Shown piece by piece: positions 13,619 to 20,963 of a stretch of DNA of 21,441 bases. This stretch comes from a virus. How positions within the stretch are numbered: position 1 is the stretch's first letter; every line of letters starts with the position of its first letter. The stretch is taken from positions 1 to 21,441 of IMG/VR virus record IMGVR_UViG_3300017744_002160. One strand, 5' to 3'. Position numbers and translations under genes: made by a program. The notes beneath the pieces were generated by a model that worked only from the letters and a program-made list of their open reading frames with translations, did no database searches and was not told the DNA's origin.

Positions 13619-14580
13619 TGAAAATAGATAGAGCAGTAATTGAAATTAACGGTGGGTGTAACTACTCATGTACTATGTGTCCACAGGATATGCGTACTGG
13701 TGGAAGACACAAAGACTTTCTCAAGAAGATGGGACTAGAAGAGTTTGAGAAGAATGTCGCAGATTGCGCCCAACACGGACTAAGAGTAGTCAATCTAGAA
13801 GGTAGTGGAGAACCCACACTGAATAGAAATCTACCTGAATACATTAAGATTGTAAAGAAGTATGGAGCGAAGTGTTTCATGTTCTCTAATGGATTCCGTA
13901 TGCACGGTAAGTTCATGGAAGATTGTGTTGATGCGGGACTAGACTTCTATCGATTCTCTTTTATTGGATACAGTCCTGAGAAGTATGATGAATGGATGAA
14001 CAATATTATTGGAGGAAACTTTAATCATATTGTAAAAAACATACGTGAAATGAAAGCATATGTAGATAAGACTGGTTCAGATTGTTCTGTTGCAACCTAT
14101 CATCTTATTACTGATAATGACAATTTAGACTTTGAACTGAATGCATATAAGAAGTTAGTGAATGACCTTGGGGTAAAGACTGAGATATGGAAGATGCATA
14201 ACTGGTCTGGTGTCTATGACCCTAAACAGAATACACGTAGTGGTGAAGAAAAAACATGTGGTAGACCGTTTAGTCCTGACGTTGTTATACGTGCTGGCGG
14301 TTCTGGTGGGAAAAGAGGTGGTGTCGCACCTTGTTGTCAAGTATTAGGACAAGATGAGAAAGCAGTCCTTGGACATACAAGTGAGAATACTATTGAAGAG
14401 ATATGGAACGGGCCAGAGTATACCAAGTTACGTGAAGACCACACAAATAAAACATATCCTGACTATTGTAAAACATGCGACTTCCTATTAGATGACCCTG
14501 AAGTATTAGTTTATACTAATCATGAACGTGACTTGATGAAGATGCATGGAACTGAGTTTGACTTAAATGATTTCAGATAA
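13618..14580 (+). CDS. Radical SAM enzyme with SPASM-like C-terminal domain
   Basis: Binds a [4Fe-4S] cluster through C14, C18 and C21 (CNYSCTMC) and cleaves S-adenosylmethionine to start radical chemistry. The GSGEPTL motif (62-68) is the SAM-binding GGE equivalent, and the rest forms the usual partial barrel. The C-terminal region has CGRPF (C214), APCC (C239, C240) and YCKTCDF (C284, C287), matching a SPASM/twitch auxiliary-cluster domain. SPASM proteins modify peptides, sugars (for example aminoglycoside dehydrogenases or epimerases) or other small molecules; placed among glycosyltransferases, a sugar substrate is plausible but not shown. No precursor peptide gene is evident beside it. 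Start is GTG 13618 in a TAGTG junction, as at 2969. Confidence 0.9.
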   Translation: MKIDRAVIEINGGCNYSCTMCPQDMRTGGRHKDFLKKMGLEEFEKNVADCAQHGLRVVNLEGSGEPTLNRNLPEYIKIVKKYGAKCFMFSNGFRMHGKFMEDCVDAGLDFYRFSFIGYSPEKYDEWMNNIIGGNFNHIVKNIREMKAYVDKTGSDCSVATYHLITDNDNLDFELNAYKKLVNDLGVKTEIWKMHNWSGVYDPKQNTRSGEEKTCGRPFSPDVVIRAGGSGGKRGGVAPCCQVLGQDEKAVLGHTSENTIEEIWNGPEYTKLREDHTNKTYPDYCKTCDFLLDDPEVLVYTNHERDLMKMHGTEFDLNDFR

Positions 14581-15163
14581 TTTATGGATGATACAGATAC
14601 CTGACCATAGGGTATCTCAACATTACGCAAATTTGTGTATCCCAACTTGGGACTGTAATGTTAATCTATTTAATGCATATACTCCAAATCATATGCCAGA
14701 CTATCTTGACTTCAATTTGATGTGGGGAGATAGACCTTTTAGTGAGAGTGAGAAAGCAGGATTCTATAGTCACCTAGAACTATGGAAAAAATGTTTTGAA
14801 GAAGACAAACCTATCGCAATCATCGAACACGATGTTGCACAACGTAAAAAGGATATGCCAATTATAGGTGATTTCTTTGCGTTTGCAGACTTTATTGATG
14901 AGGATGACTGGAAAAATTATTCTACCCGATTCAAGGGTCACCCTTACTGGGGAACAGAAGAACCATTGTGTCCTGTAACTCATGCATACTATATGACACC
15001 CGATGTTGCGGAGTCTATGTTCTATACAATATCAGAACAACAAATCAATAAGTTTGTGGACGATTACATGTGGGAGTTTATGGGTAAAGATAAAAGTAAA
15101 ATAATGCGATACTCTAGACCTATATACACTGACTACATTGGAGGAACAATGGTTCATGAATAG
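14567..15163 (+). CDS. GT25-like glycosyltransferase
   Basis: 198 residues. FSESEKAGFYSHLELWKKCFEED (58-80) followed by IAIIEHDVA (83-91) reproduces the GT25 (LPS biosynthesis) pattern LTxGExGCxxSHxxxW...ILEDD, with EHD in place of EDD. A later segment (CPVTHAYYMTPDVAE) matches the family's usual Tyr-Ile/Met-x-Pro-x-x-A strand. Relatives transfer galactose or similar sugars to lipo-oligosaccharide. The start could be ATG 14567, which overlaps the radical SAM gene by 14 nt, or ATG 14588; neither has a good ribosome-binding site. It overlaps the next gene by 8 nt. Confidence 0.72.
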   Translation: MISDNLWMIQIPDHRVSQHYANLCIPTWDCNVNLFNAYTPNHMPDYLDFNLMWGDRPFSESEKAGFYSHLELWKKCFEEDKPIAIIEHDVAQRKKDMPIIGDFFAFADFIDEDDWKNYSTRFKGHPYWGTEEPLCPVTHAYYMTPDVAESMFYTISEQQINKFVDDYMWEFMGKDKSKIMRYSRPIYTDYIGGTMVHE

Positions 15164-15947
15164 ATTGATATATCAAGTATCAGTTGGTAAACCATCCAAA
15201 CTATACCAACACTGTATCCGAAGTGTACATGATTACTGTGAACGACATGGTATCAAACACATTGTATTAACTCAACCTAAACTAAGAATCAAACCTGATA
15301 TCTTTACCAGTGGACGTAGTGAAGAATCTTACATGAAATATGGGGGATATCTTCCTATATTTGAAAAGGAGAATGCATTTGACTATCTCGATAGATTTGA
15401 CCAAGTTGCGATTGTGGATGCCGATATATACATCCGAGATGATGCACCCAATATATTTGATGATTTTGGTACTGACCACGCATTTGGGGCAGTAGCAGAA
15501 CGTGAGATGGATATCCAACAATGGTATGGTGGTAAGATTCAAAACTATTCCGCCATGCAGTATCGACACCTACACGGTAGTGGACAGGGCGATTTCAAAC
15601 CAAACGAATTAGGTTATGAGTTCTTTAACATGGGAATGATTCTCTTGAACTCCGAACTATTCAAACCATACCTCAAAGGACAAGACCCACACACCTTTTT
15701 GAATCGTATGGAATTTAAAGACTTTGTAGATGGTCTTGGTGCATACAAGTGGAGTACTGACCAGACCTTACTAAACTATTTCCTGAAGAAGTATAAGATA
15801 CCTACCAAACATATGGATGGTAAGTGGAATGGACTATTTGGTGCAATCAACAATATAGAAGATTGTAACTTTGTACATTTCTTTCTAAAGGATAAACTCC
15901 CCGATGGTGGAGAAAATGTTGACCAGTTAATGAATCAAATCGTATAA
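15156..15947 (+). CDS. GT-A (GT8-like) glycosyltransferase B
   Basis: 263 residues. DAD (88-90) in VAIVDADIYIRDDAP is the metal-binding DxD; FFNMGMILLNSELF, then STDQTLLNYF, and near the end FVHFFLKDKLPDG follow in the same order as in the protein at 9231, to which it is a divergent paralogue. The first residues, MNRLIYQVSVG, form the opening strand of a Rossmann-like GT-A fold. ATG 15156 is chosen because GGAGGA at 15140-15145 lies about 10 nt upstream; a TTG at 15138 would place the start before that sequence. The last codons contain the late-promoter box TATAAATA. Confidence 0.83.
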   Translation: MNRLIYQVSVGKPSKLYQHCIRSVHDYCERHGIKHIVLTQPKLRIKPDIFTSGRSEESYMKYGGYLPIFEKENAFDYLDRFDQVAIVDADIYIRDDAPNIFDDFGTDHAFGAVAEREMDIQQWYGGKIQNYSAMQYRHLHGSGQGDFKPNELGYEFFNMGMILLNSELFKPYLKGQDPHTFLNRMEFKDFVDGLGAYKWSTDQTLLNYFLKKYKIPTKHMDGKWNGLFGAINNIEDCNFVHFFLKDKLPDGGENVDQLMNQIV

Positions 15948-15950
15948 ATA
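15943..15950 (+). promoter_or_regulatory. T4-type late promoter box
   Basis: An exact TATAAATA that overlaps the stop of glycosyltransferase B and begins the only sizeable gap in this half of the window. Transcription would begin near 15956, leaving a leader of about 47 nt before the ATG at 16003, which has AGGAG at 15992-15996. Position, exact match and following ribosome-binding site support it. Confidence 0.6.
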
Positions 15951-16002
15951 CTATAGACAATACCGTCAAAACTTATATTAATAGAGTGATAGGAGAAACA
16001 AT

Positions 16003-16701
16003 ATGTTAACCCCACAAGAATTTGTGAAGAAAATTCGCAACGAAAACCAACCACTATTTGAAGCATCCAAGATGAATACTAAGGCGTATTTTGAAGGTGA
16101 CCTTCCTGAAGAGGAAATGGTTAATCATTTCATTGGTCGTATGGTCAATGAACGTATGAACATGTCTGAGATTTGTGATGCAATCGCAAGGTCACCCGAT
16201 GACGCAGACCCTAGAGAGTTAGAACTTCTAACTAAACAAGCAGCAGATGAAGCAAAACATTACCGTATGGTTCGAGAAGTAATTGAACACATCAAAGGTG
16301 AAGAGATTGATGTAGTCCATGCACTTGAATCAGAAAGAAAGGCAAACACCGCAAAAGGTGCTGCACTTCTAGAAAAATATGATGCACAAGAAGATGAGGC
16401 AGTCCTTGCCGCATACCAACTTGTTGCAGAAGGACGTGCGGAAGCAGTCTGGAATCAGATGGCAGACACTATCGAAGATGACTTTATCTCTTCTCGTTAT
16501 CGTGAGATTGCGAAAGACGAAGGTTTCCACAGTGCAATCGGTGGATACTCGTTACGTAAACTTGCTACAGACGAAAAGACTCAAAGTCGTGTCCAACGTG
16601 TTGTTGACGCAATGCGTAAAGACCTATTTGAAATCTCTTGTAGAAACCAAGTTGAAGCACAAGGTTCGAGAGAACTTGTGAATGCAGCTTACGGTTGGTA
16701 G
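16003..16701 (+). CDS. Ferritin-like diiron protein
   Basis: 232 residues, nearly all helical. A four-helix-bundle diiron pattern is visible: E50 (in MVNERMN), E83 and H86 (DEAKH), E143 or E147 (VAEGRAEA) and E173 with H176 (KDEGFH), which gives two ExxH motifs plus two single carboxylates. This suits ferritin-like oxygenases (MiaE-like, DUF455-like) more than ferritin itself, which lacks the second ExxH pair. The substrate is unknown; possibilities include hydroxylation of a tRNA base, a sugar or a small metabolite, or oxygen/iron handling. It is preceded by a late promoter box and a good AGGAG. Its codon use is rich in CGT for Arg, unlike the AGA-rich genes around it, which suggests high expression. 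The next gene starts directly after the stop. Confidence 0.75.
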   Translation: MLTPQEFVKKIRNENQPLFEASKMNTKAYFEGDLPEEEMVNHFIGRMVNERMNMSEICDAIARSPDDADPRELELLTKQAADEAKHYRMVREVIEHIKGEEIDVVHALESERKANTAKGAALLEKYDAQEDEAVLAAYQLVAEGRAEAVWNQMADTIEDDFISSRYREIAKDEGFHSAIGGYSLRKLATDEKTQSRVQRVVDAMRKDLFEISCRNQVEAQGSRELVNAAYGW

Positions 16702-17253
16702 ATGAAAATAGGACTCACGCAAAGAGTCCTCACGCACAATAAACAAGTACATGATTCCTTAGACCGTTGTTGGTATACATTTCTAAGGGGTCATGAACTT
16801 GTTCCTATCCCAAATCGTGAAGACTTGGATTACGAATCCCTTGCAGAATCTCTAGACCTTCTCATAATTACAGGAGGAGGAAACGAGCGTCTTCGAATTA
16901 CCACAGAAGTAAACATGGCAACAGAGATGTCAACTCTGAGATTACCCATACTTGGTATATGTCATGGTGCATTTTTACTCACAGAGATTCTTGGTGGTAA
17001 AACAAGAACAGGTAAAGAGAATCACTATGATGTAGAACATATTGTACACAGTAAGTATGAACCTCATTTAGTTAATAGTTTTCACAATATTGCTATTGAC
17101 AAATGCCCCCCAAATAGTGTACAATTATGTACAGATGCAGAAGGTGATTGTGAATCTTGGATAAAGGATAACATCTGTGCAATCGTGTGGCATCCTGAAC
17201 GGATGATAATACCCTATATACCTACAGAGATTATGAAGGCAACAGGACTATGA
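16702..17253 (+). CDS. Class I glutamine amidotransferase / C26-type gamma-glutamyl hydrolase
   Basis: 183 residues. The triad is C87 in GICHGAF (nucleophile elbow), H164 and E166 in VWHPE; LIITGGGNE (54-62) and VNSFHN (124-129) are family-typical and resemble PuuD-like gamma-glutamyl-GABA hydrolases and anthranilate/GMP synthase-type amidotransferase domains. There is no synthetase domain in the same protein, so it either hydrolyses a gamma-glutamyl compound or supplies ammonia to a partner, none being obvious here. ATG 16702 follows the previous stop with no gap, and the end overlaps the cupin gene by 4 nt (ATGA), so the three genes from 16003 form one unit. Confidence 0.85.
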   Translation: MKIGLTQRVLTHNKQVHDSLDRCWYTFLRGHELVPIPNREDLDYESLAESLDLLIITGGGNERLRITTEVNMATEMSTLRLPILGICHGAFLLTEILGGKTRTGKENHYDVEHIVHSKYEPHLVNSFHNIAIDKCPPNSVQLCTDAEGDCESWIKDNICAIVWHPERMIIPYIPTEIMKATGL

Positions 17254-17933
17254 TTAAAATTATAAAAGAAGGTCAGACCCACCAAGTTCGTGATATATGG
17301 AGTTATGATATCACGTTTATTAAAGGTAGGTACACAAGTGACGATGGTTTTTCGGAATTCGTAGGAATGACTCACGGAACGAGTTACTTGATGGGTAAGA
17401 ACGCTAGTATCAGTATAACTGATGGATTGTCAGTCAATGGTAAAGATTTTGCGGGACAAACAAGTAATAAGTTTACCGTATATGATGACTCCACATTTGC
17501 CCATATAAAATTCTATGGTCTGTCCATGAATGATGAACGTATGTTTATACCTCATGGGAATTCAAAAGGTAATCTATCGTACATGGATGGTGGTACAAAT
17601 ACTACCGCAGTAAATCCAGGCAGACTAGGATTACCTGTTATCAACTATGTCCATTTCCCCGCAGGGATGAAACAAACCCTACACACCCATCCAAGTCAAC
17701 GTATTGCTCTTATCCTTTCTGGTAAAGGTGAGATTGAACTTGACGATGGTGTAATGTTTCCTATCAAAGAAGGTGACTGTTGGGTGATGGAAAGAAATGT
17801 ATTACACAACTTTATGTGTAATCAAGGTGAAGATGTCACCCTATTCGTGTTCAGTCCTGACTCTGGTACAGGGCCGACAGATGAAATTAACCCATTGAAG
17901 GTGAGAACTTATGTCGGACAAACAAGAGTCTAA
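17250..17933 (+). CDS. Cupin-domain protein
   Basis: 227 residues. The C-terminal half is a clear cupin: HTHPSQR (145-151) supplies two His ligands, with Arg-151 near the place of the usual Glu, then ILSGKGEIELDDG (155-167), the GDCW turn and H186 (NVLHNF). The N-terminal half is beta-rich (several glycine-separated strands) and may be a second, metal-less cupin domain, as in bicupins. Cupins include sugar isomerases, epimerases and dioxygenases and also plain binding proteins; nothing here decides among these. It overlaps the amidotransferase gene by 4 nt and the sulfotransferase-like gene by 23 nt. Confidence 0.83.
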   Translation: MIKIIKEGQTHQVRDIWSYDITFIKGRYTSDDGFSEFVGMTHGTSYLMGKNASISITDGLSVNGKDFAGQTSNKFTVYDDSTFAHIKFYGLSMNDERMFIPHGNSKGNLSYMDGGTNTTAVNPGRLGLPVINYVHFPAGMKQTLHTHPSQRIALILSGKGEIELDDGVMFPIKEGDCWVMERNVLHNFMCNQGEDVTLFVFSPDSGTGPTDEINPLKVRTYVGQTRV

Positions 17934-18549
17934 GAAACTAATCATAATTACAGGGCCGCAAGGTTCTGGAAATCATCTATTCAGTAAAGTTTTTGGTTTC
18001 CATCCCGCAGTAGAGGGTTGGAACTTTGGAGATAAGTACTGGATACCATCTGACGAAGAACCCTTCGCAGAGTGTTGGGTTGACCCATCTAGAACAAAGA
18101 GTATGTTGACTCAACAATACATGGTTGCGAATGTCAGTGTACCGTTTGTCTTTGATGGTGTCAAACAAGTCCCTCAAATACAAGAAGTTGTTTATGAAGC
18201 AGAAGAAGCGGGATATGAAGTAAGCGTCTGTATTGTGGTACGAGATGAGAACATTAATAGAATGCAACAATTTAGAGTCCGTAAGGAAATAACTTTACAG
18301 ACTGCACTACAATACTATTATAATCTAGATGCAGAGACAGAGTTTCTCTCCGTTGAATCTCTATATCTATACAAAGCAAAATACTTGAAGTGGTTATCTA
18401 AGGTTCTTGACTTTCCTATTGCATGGTTTGATGAACGAATAGAAGATACTCTAAAAGACAATCAGAACGAGAAGTACGTGAAACGTGTAAAGAAACACTG
18501 GTTAGATGAACAGGTATGGAACGGAATAAAACCAAAAAATGAAAGATAA
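17911..18549 (+). CDS. Sulfotransferase-like P-loop protein 1
   Basis: 212 residues. IIITGPQGSGNHLFSK (11-26) is a P-loop-like 5'-phosphosulfate-binding start of the kind in phage and bacterial sulfotransferases (GxxGSGNH), which would bind PAPS. A second region, CIVVRDENINRMQQFRVRK (about 107-125), could be the 3'-phosphate site with its Arg. The acceptor is unknown. A kinase is an alternative because the GxxGSG loop is shared, but NH instead of K-S/T argues against ATP use. AAGGTGAG lies about 7 nt before the ATG. It overlaps the next gene by 11 nt. Confidence 0.68.
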   Translation: MSDKQESKKLIIITGPQGSGNHLFSKVFGFHPAVEGWNFGDKYWIPSDEEPFAECWVDPSRTKSMLTQQYMVANVSVPFVFDGVKQVPQIQEVVYEAEEAGYEVSVCIVVRDENINRMQQFRVRKEITLQTALQYYYNLDAETEFLSVESLYLYKAKYLKWLSKVLDFPIAWFDERIEDTLKDNQNEKYVKRVKKHWLDEQVWNGIKPKNER

Positions 18550-19117
18550 TTATTTATTAATGACAGGAGCGCCAGGCAGTAGATGGTCTGGAGTTGCAAA
18601 TAACATTCACTCATCTAGTAGTTTTGACCAGACTGATAACACAGAAGAGAGGTCATTCTCTCATCATAATGGATTAGTACATGGGGGTGCATACTTTGAC
18701 CCTATGATGGAATTTGGATTACATAGAGGTGAATGGGACAAACCTTTTTCTGGTAAAGGTATTAGACTAATAAAGTCACATACCTTATCTACATGTTTAC
18801 ATTACTTTGATAAGTTTCCTATTGTTATGGTAATAAGAAATGATTATGAGTGTTGGACGTGGTGGAACGAGTGTGGTGGTTTTGATATTCCATATCCTAG
18901 TTATGAATGGTACAAGAATCAAGATAACATGTTCACACAGATACAATTACAAAATACTGCTATAATGTCATTCATATATAATAAGAAGGACAAAGTAATT
19001 AAATGTAAAGATAACTTTGAAGTACTTGATACTCTAGGATTAAATGCACACCCTAAAGATGTGCAGAGAGATGAATATAATAAAAAGGATGTGAGTGTAT
19101 ATGTCTACCAACCTTAA
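18539..19117 (+). CDS. Sulfotransferase-like P-loop protein 2
   Basis: 192 residues. MTGAPGSRWSGVANNI (8-23) gives the 5'-phosphosulfate loop, IRLIKSHTLS (75-84) corresponds to the strand that carries a catalytic His or Lys in sulfotransferases, and PIVMVIRNDYECWTWW (94-109) with R100 fits the 3'-phosphate-binding strand and helix. Rich in Trp and Tyr, as carbohydrate-binding proteins often are. It differs from the two other sulfotransferase-like proteins in the cassette, so these are not recent duplicates. A nucleotide kinase is less likely because the P-loop has no Lys. It overlaps the methyltransferase gene by 23 nt. Confidence 0.62.
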   Translation: MKDNYLLMTGAPGSRWSGVANNIHSSSSFDQTDNTEERSFSHHNGLVHGGAYFDPMMEFGLHRGEWDKPFSGKGIRLIKSHTLSTCLHYFDKFPIVMVIRNDYECWTWWNECGGFDIPYPSYEWYKNQDNMFTQIQLQNTAIMSFIYNKKDKVIKCKDNFEVLDTLGLNAHPKDVQRDEYNKKDVSVYVYQP

Positions 19118-19646
19118 TCCACATATGGATTTTTTAAAAGATTATTTCACTTACGATTGGCCAAGTTCACGCACTGCGGGACTTGATAGGTATTACTGGA
19201 CGGGATTTAGATTAATTGAAGAAATCAAAGAAGAAGAATCAGTTCTGGATGTTGGTTGTGGTCTCAATCCTCTTAAGCGTCACATTACCAATCTTCATGG
19301 AATCGATATTACAAACATAGGTTCTGACGAACAGGTTGCAATAGAAGACTACCACACAGATAAGAAGTTTGATGTTGCATTTGCATTGGGTAGTATTAAT
19401 TTTGGTGATTGGGAACTAATTCAACAACAGACTAAGTCAATGTGTAATGCATTGAAACAGAAGTCTCGTATCTATTGGAGATGTAATCCCGCACACCGTG
19501 ACCATGGTAATGATAAGGTACAGGATGTACCTTTTTGGCACTGGTCACTAGATGACCACCTCTTGTTATCAAAACAAAACGGATTCCAAATAACAGAATT
19601 TATGCAAGACTTGAATCGTTATTATGTCAAGTGGGAAAGAGAATGA
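19095..19646 (+). CDS. Class I SAM-dependent methyltransferase 1
   Basis: 183 residues. VLDVGCGLNPL (50-60) is motif I, IHGIDIT-like sequence (GIDIT) marks the acidic strand-2 end, and FDVAFALGSIN is motif II/IV, giving a Rossmann-type methyltransferase of the Methyltransf_11/23 kind. The substrate is not evident; its place between two sulfotransferase-like genes suggests a glycan or sugar. Start: GTG 19095 has AAGGA 5 nt upstream, while ATG 19101 has it 11 nt upstream; both are possible and differ by two residues. The end overlaps the next gene by 4 nt (ATGA). Confidence 0.82.
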   Translation: MYMSTNLNPHMDFLKDYFTYDWPSSRTAGLDRYYWTGFRLIEEIKEEESVLDVGCGLNPLKRHITNLHGIDITNIGSDEQVAIEDYHTDKKFDVAFALGSINFGDWELIQQQTKSMCNALKQKSRIYWRCNPAHRDHGNDKVQDVPFWHWSLDDHLLLSKQNGFQITEFMQDLNRYYVKWERE

Positions 19647-20353
19647 AGATGTTTGTACACATCCCTAAAAATGGTGGGATGACAATAAGAAAGAATCATA
19701 AGATTCGTCAACAAGTGTTATTAGCAACACCTGACAATCATAAGAACAGAGCATATACTCAAGGTCTTGAGGAAAAGATGTCACAAACAAAAGACCACCA
19801 AGGATATGAACATGCACGTTGGAGAGACTGGAAACAAGATTTAAAAGACACACATAAAGCAGTTGCAATTGTTCGTAATCCGTGGGACAGAGTATGTTCT
19901 CGTTATATGTTCGCAAAGAAGGTAATGGAATACGAAGGAACTCAACCAGAAAAATATGCAGACACTTCATCATTTGAGGCATTCCTAGAGGAACGTCACA
20001 TATGGGGTGGACAAGAATACTTATGGCATCGTGCGATACGTGGATGGTATCCCGCATATGACCATGTATCAGATGAAGAGGGGAAAAACCGTTGTGACAT
20101 CCTACGGTTTGAAAACTATAACGAAGATGTCAAACTATATTTTGGATTGTTAGAGAATCCAGAAGCAAGAAATATTACTCGTGTACCTAATGACAAAGGT
20201 AAGACAGGATACGGTACTTCTTATAGGGATATATACACTAAAGATACTATTCAGATAATTGCTGACTGGTATAAGAAAGACATTGACTATTGGGGATTCG
20301 ATTTCGATAGTGGTGCAACGAGGAATTATTGGAATGTTAAAACAACTATTTGA
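19643..20353 (+). CDS. Sulfotransferase family protein 3 (Sulfotransfer_2-like)
   Basis: 236 residues from ATG 19643. FVHIPKNGGMTIRK (4-17) is the 5'-phosphosulfate loop of membrane-type carbohydrate sulfotransferases (HIPKTGGTS), and VAIVRNPWDRVCSRY (74-88) is the 3'-phosphate site (RNPxDRxxSxY). FENYNED later fits the family's acceptor-side FE(D/N) strand. This is the clearest sulfotransferase in the window and should move sulfate from PAPS to a sugar hydroxyl; it has no membrane anchor. The ATG at 19643 is favoured by its ATGA overlap with the preceding stop, over a GTG at 19631. It overlaps the next gene by 20 nt. Confidence 0.87.
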   Translation: MKMFVHIPKNGGMTIRKNHKIRQQVLLATPDNHKNRAYTQGLEEKMSQTKDHQGYEHARWRDWKQDLKDTHKAVAIVRNPWDRVCSRYMFAKKVMEYEGTQPEKYADTSSFEAFLEERHIWGGQEYLWHRAIRGWYPAYDHVSDEEGKNRCDILRFENYNEDVKLYFGLLENPEARNITRVPNDKGKTGYGTSYRDIYTKDTIQIIADWYKKDIDYWGFDFDSGATRNYWNVKTTI

Positions 20354-20951
20354 CAAATACGATTGTGATAAGGGTACAGAGAAACACCATTATTATAAAG
20401 AATACGAACCCTACATGGAGTCTGTAAGAGAAGACCCCATCAATCTATTGGAGATTGGAACATTTAAAGCAGCGTCTACTCGTGCATTTCATGAATATTT
20501 TCCTAATGGAACAATCTATACGATTGATATATTTGCAAGAACAAACCCAAAAGACCTAGACATCCTACACAAAGATAGAGTTGAATGGTTAAAGTGGGAT
20601 TCTACTGACGCAGCACTTGGAAAGAAAATACGAGAAACTTGGGGTGATGTAAAGTTTGATTTTATTATTGACGATGGCGCTCATTGGCCAGAAGCAAATA
20701 GATTAACTTTTGAGAACTGTGTTTCTTTTATGAAAGAAGATGGAACATACTTTGTCGAAGATGTCTGGCCTATGGATAAAATGAGTCGTAGTGAATTAGA
20801 CAACCCATGGTTATTAAGACAGTCTGAAAGATATGATATGTTAAAACACATTAGGTTTATGAATCATTTAGATAGTTATAACACAACTCACTATGACCGC
20901 AGAAAAGAAACTAAATGCGGTGATACATATATAATTGCAATAAAAAACTAG
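20334..20951 (+). CDS. Sugar O-methyltransferase-like protein (MycE/TylE-like N-terminal signature)
   Basis: 205 residues. CDKGTEKHHYYKEYEPYME (11-29) followed by INLLEIGTFKAASTRAF (36-52), YFPNGTIYTIDIF and DFIIDDGAH (109-117) matches a methyltransferase group that includes macrolide-sugar O-methyltransferases (MycE, TylE) and many polysaccharide-locus enzymes, in which the DxGT...YEPYxE start and the DDGxH motif near the metal site are characteristic. It would methylate a hydroxyl on a deoxysugar or glycan. AGGA at 20321-20324 lies 9 nt before ATG 20334; the ATG-type start at 20259 would overlap the previous gene by 95 nt and lacks support. Confidence 0.8.
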   Translation: MLKQLFDKYDCDKGTEKHHYYKEYEPYMESVREDPINLLEIGTFKAASTRAFHEYFPNGTIYTIDIFARTNPKDLDILHKDRVEWLKWDSTDAALGKKIRETWGDVKFDFIIDDGAHWPEANRLTFENCVSFMKEDGTYFVEDVWPMDKMSRSELDNPWLLRQSERYDMLKHIRFMNHLDSYNTTHYDRRKETKCGDTYIIAIKN

Positions 20952-20963
20952 GATAGCAAGTGC

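Noticed and set aside
8052-14301. GCTGGCGGT repeated at 8052, 11582 and 14293, one base from the E. coli Chi octamer
   Set aside because: In all three it encodes Ala-Gly-Gly in frame; three copies with no strand or spacing pattern are explained by codon context.
19665-20057. 130-codon frame on the - strand
   Set aside because: Antisense to the clear sulfotransferase at 19643, whose PAPS motifs are in the + strand frame.
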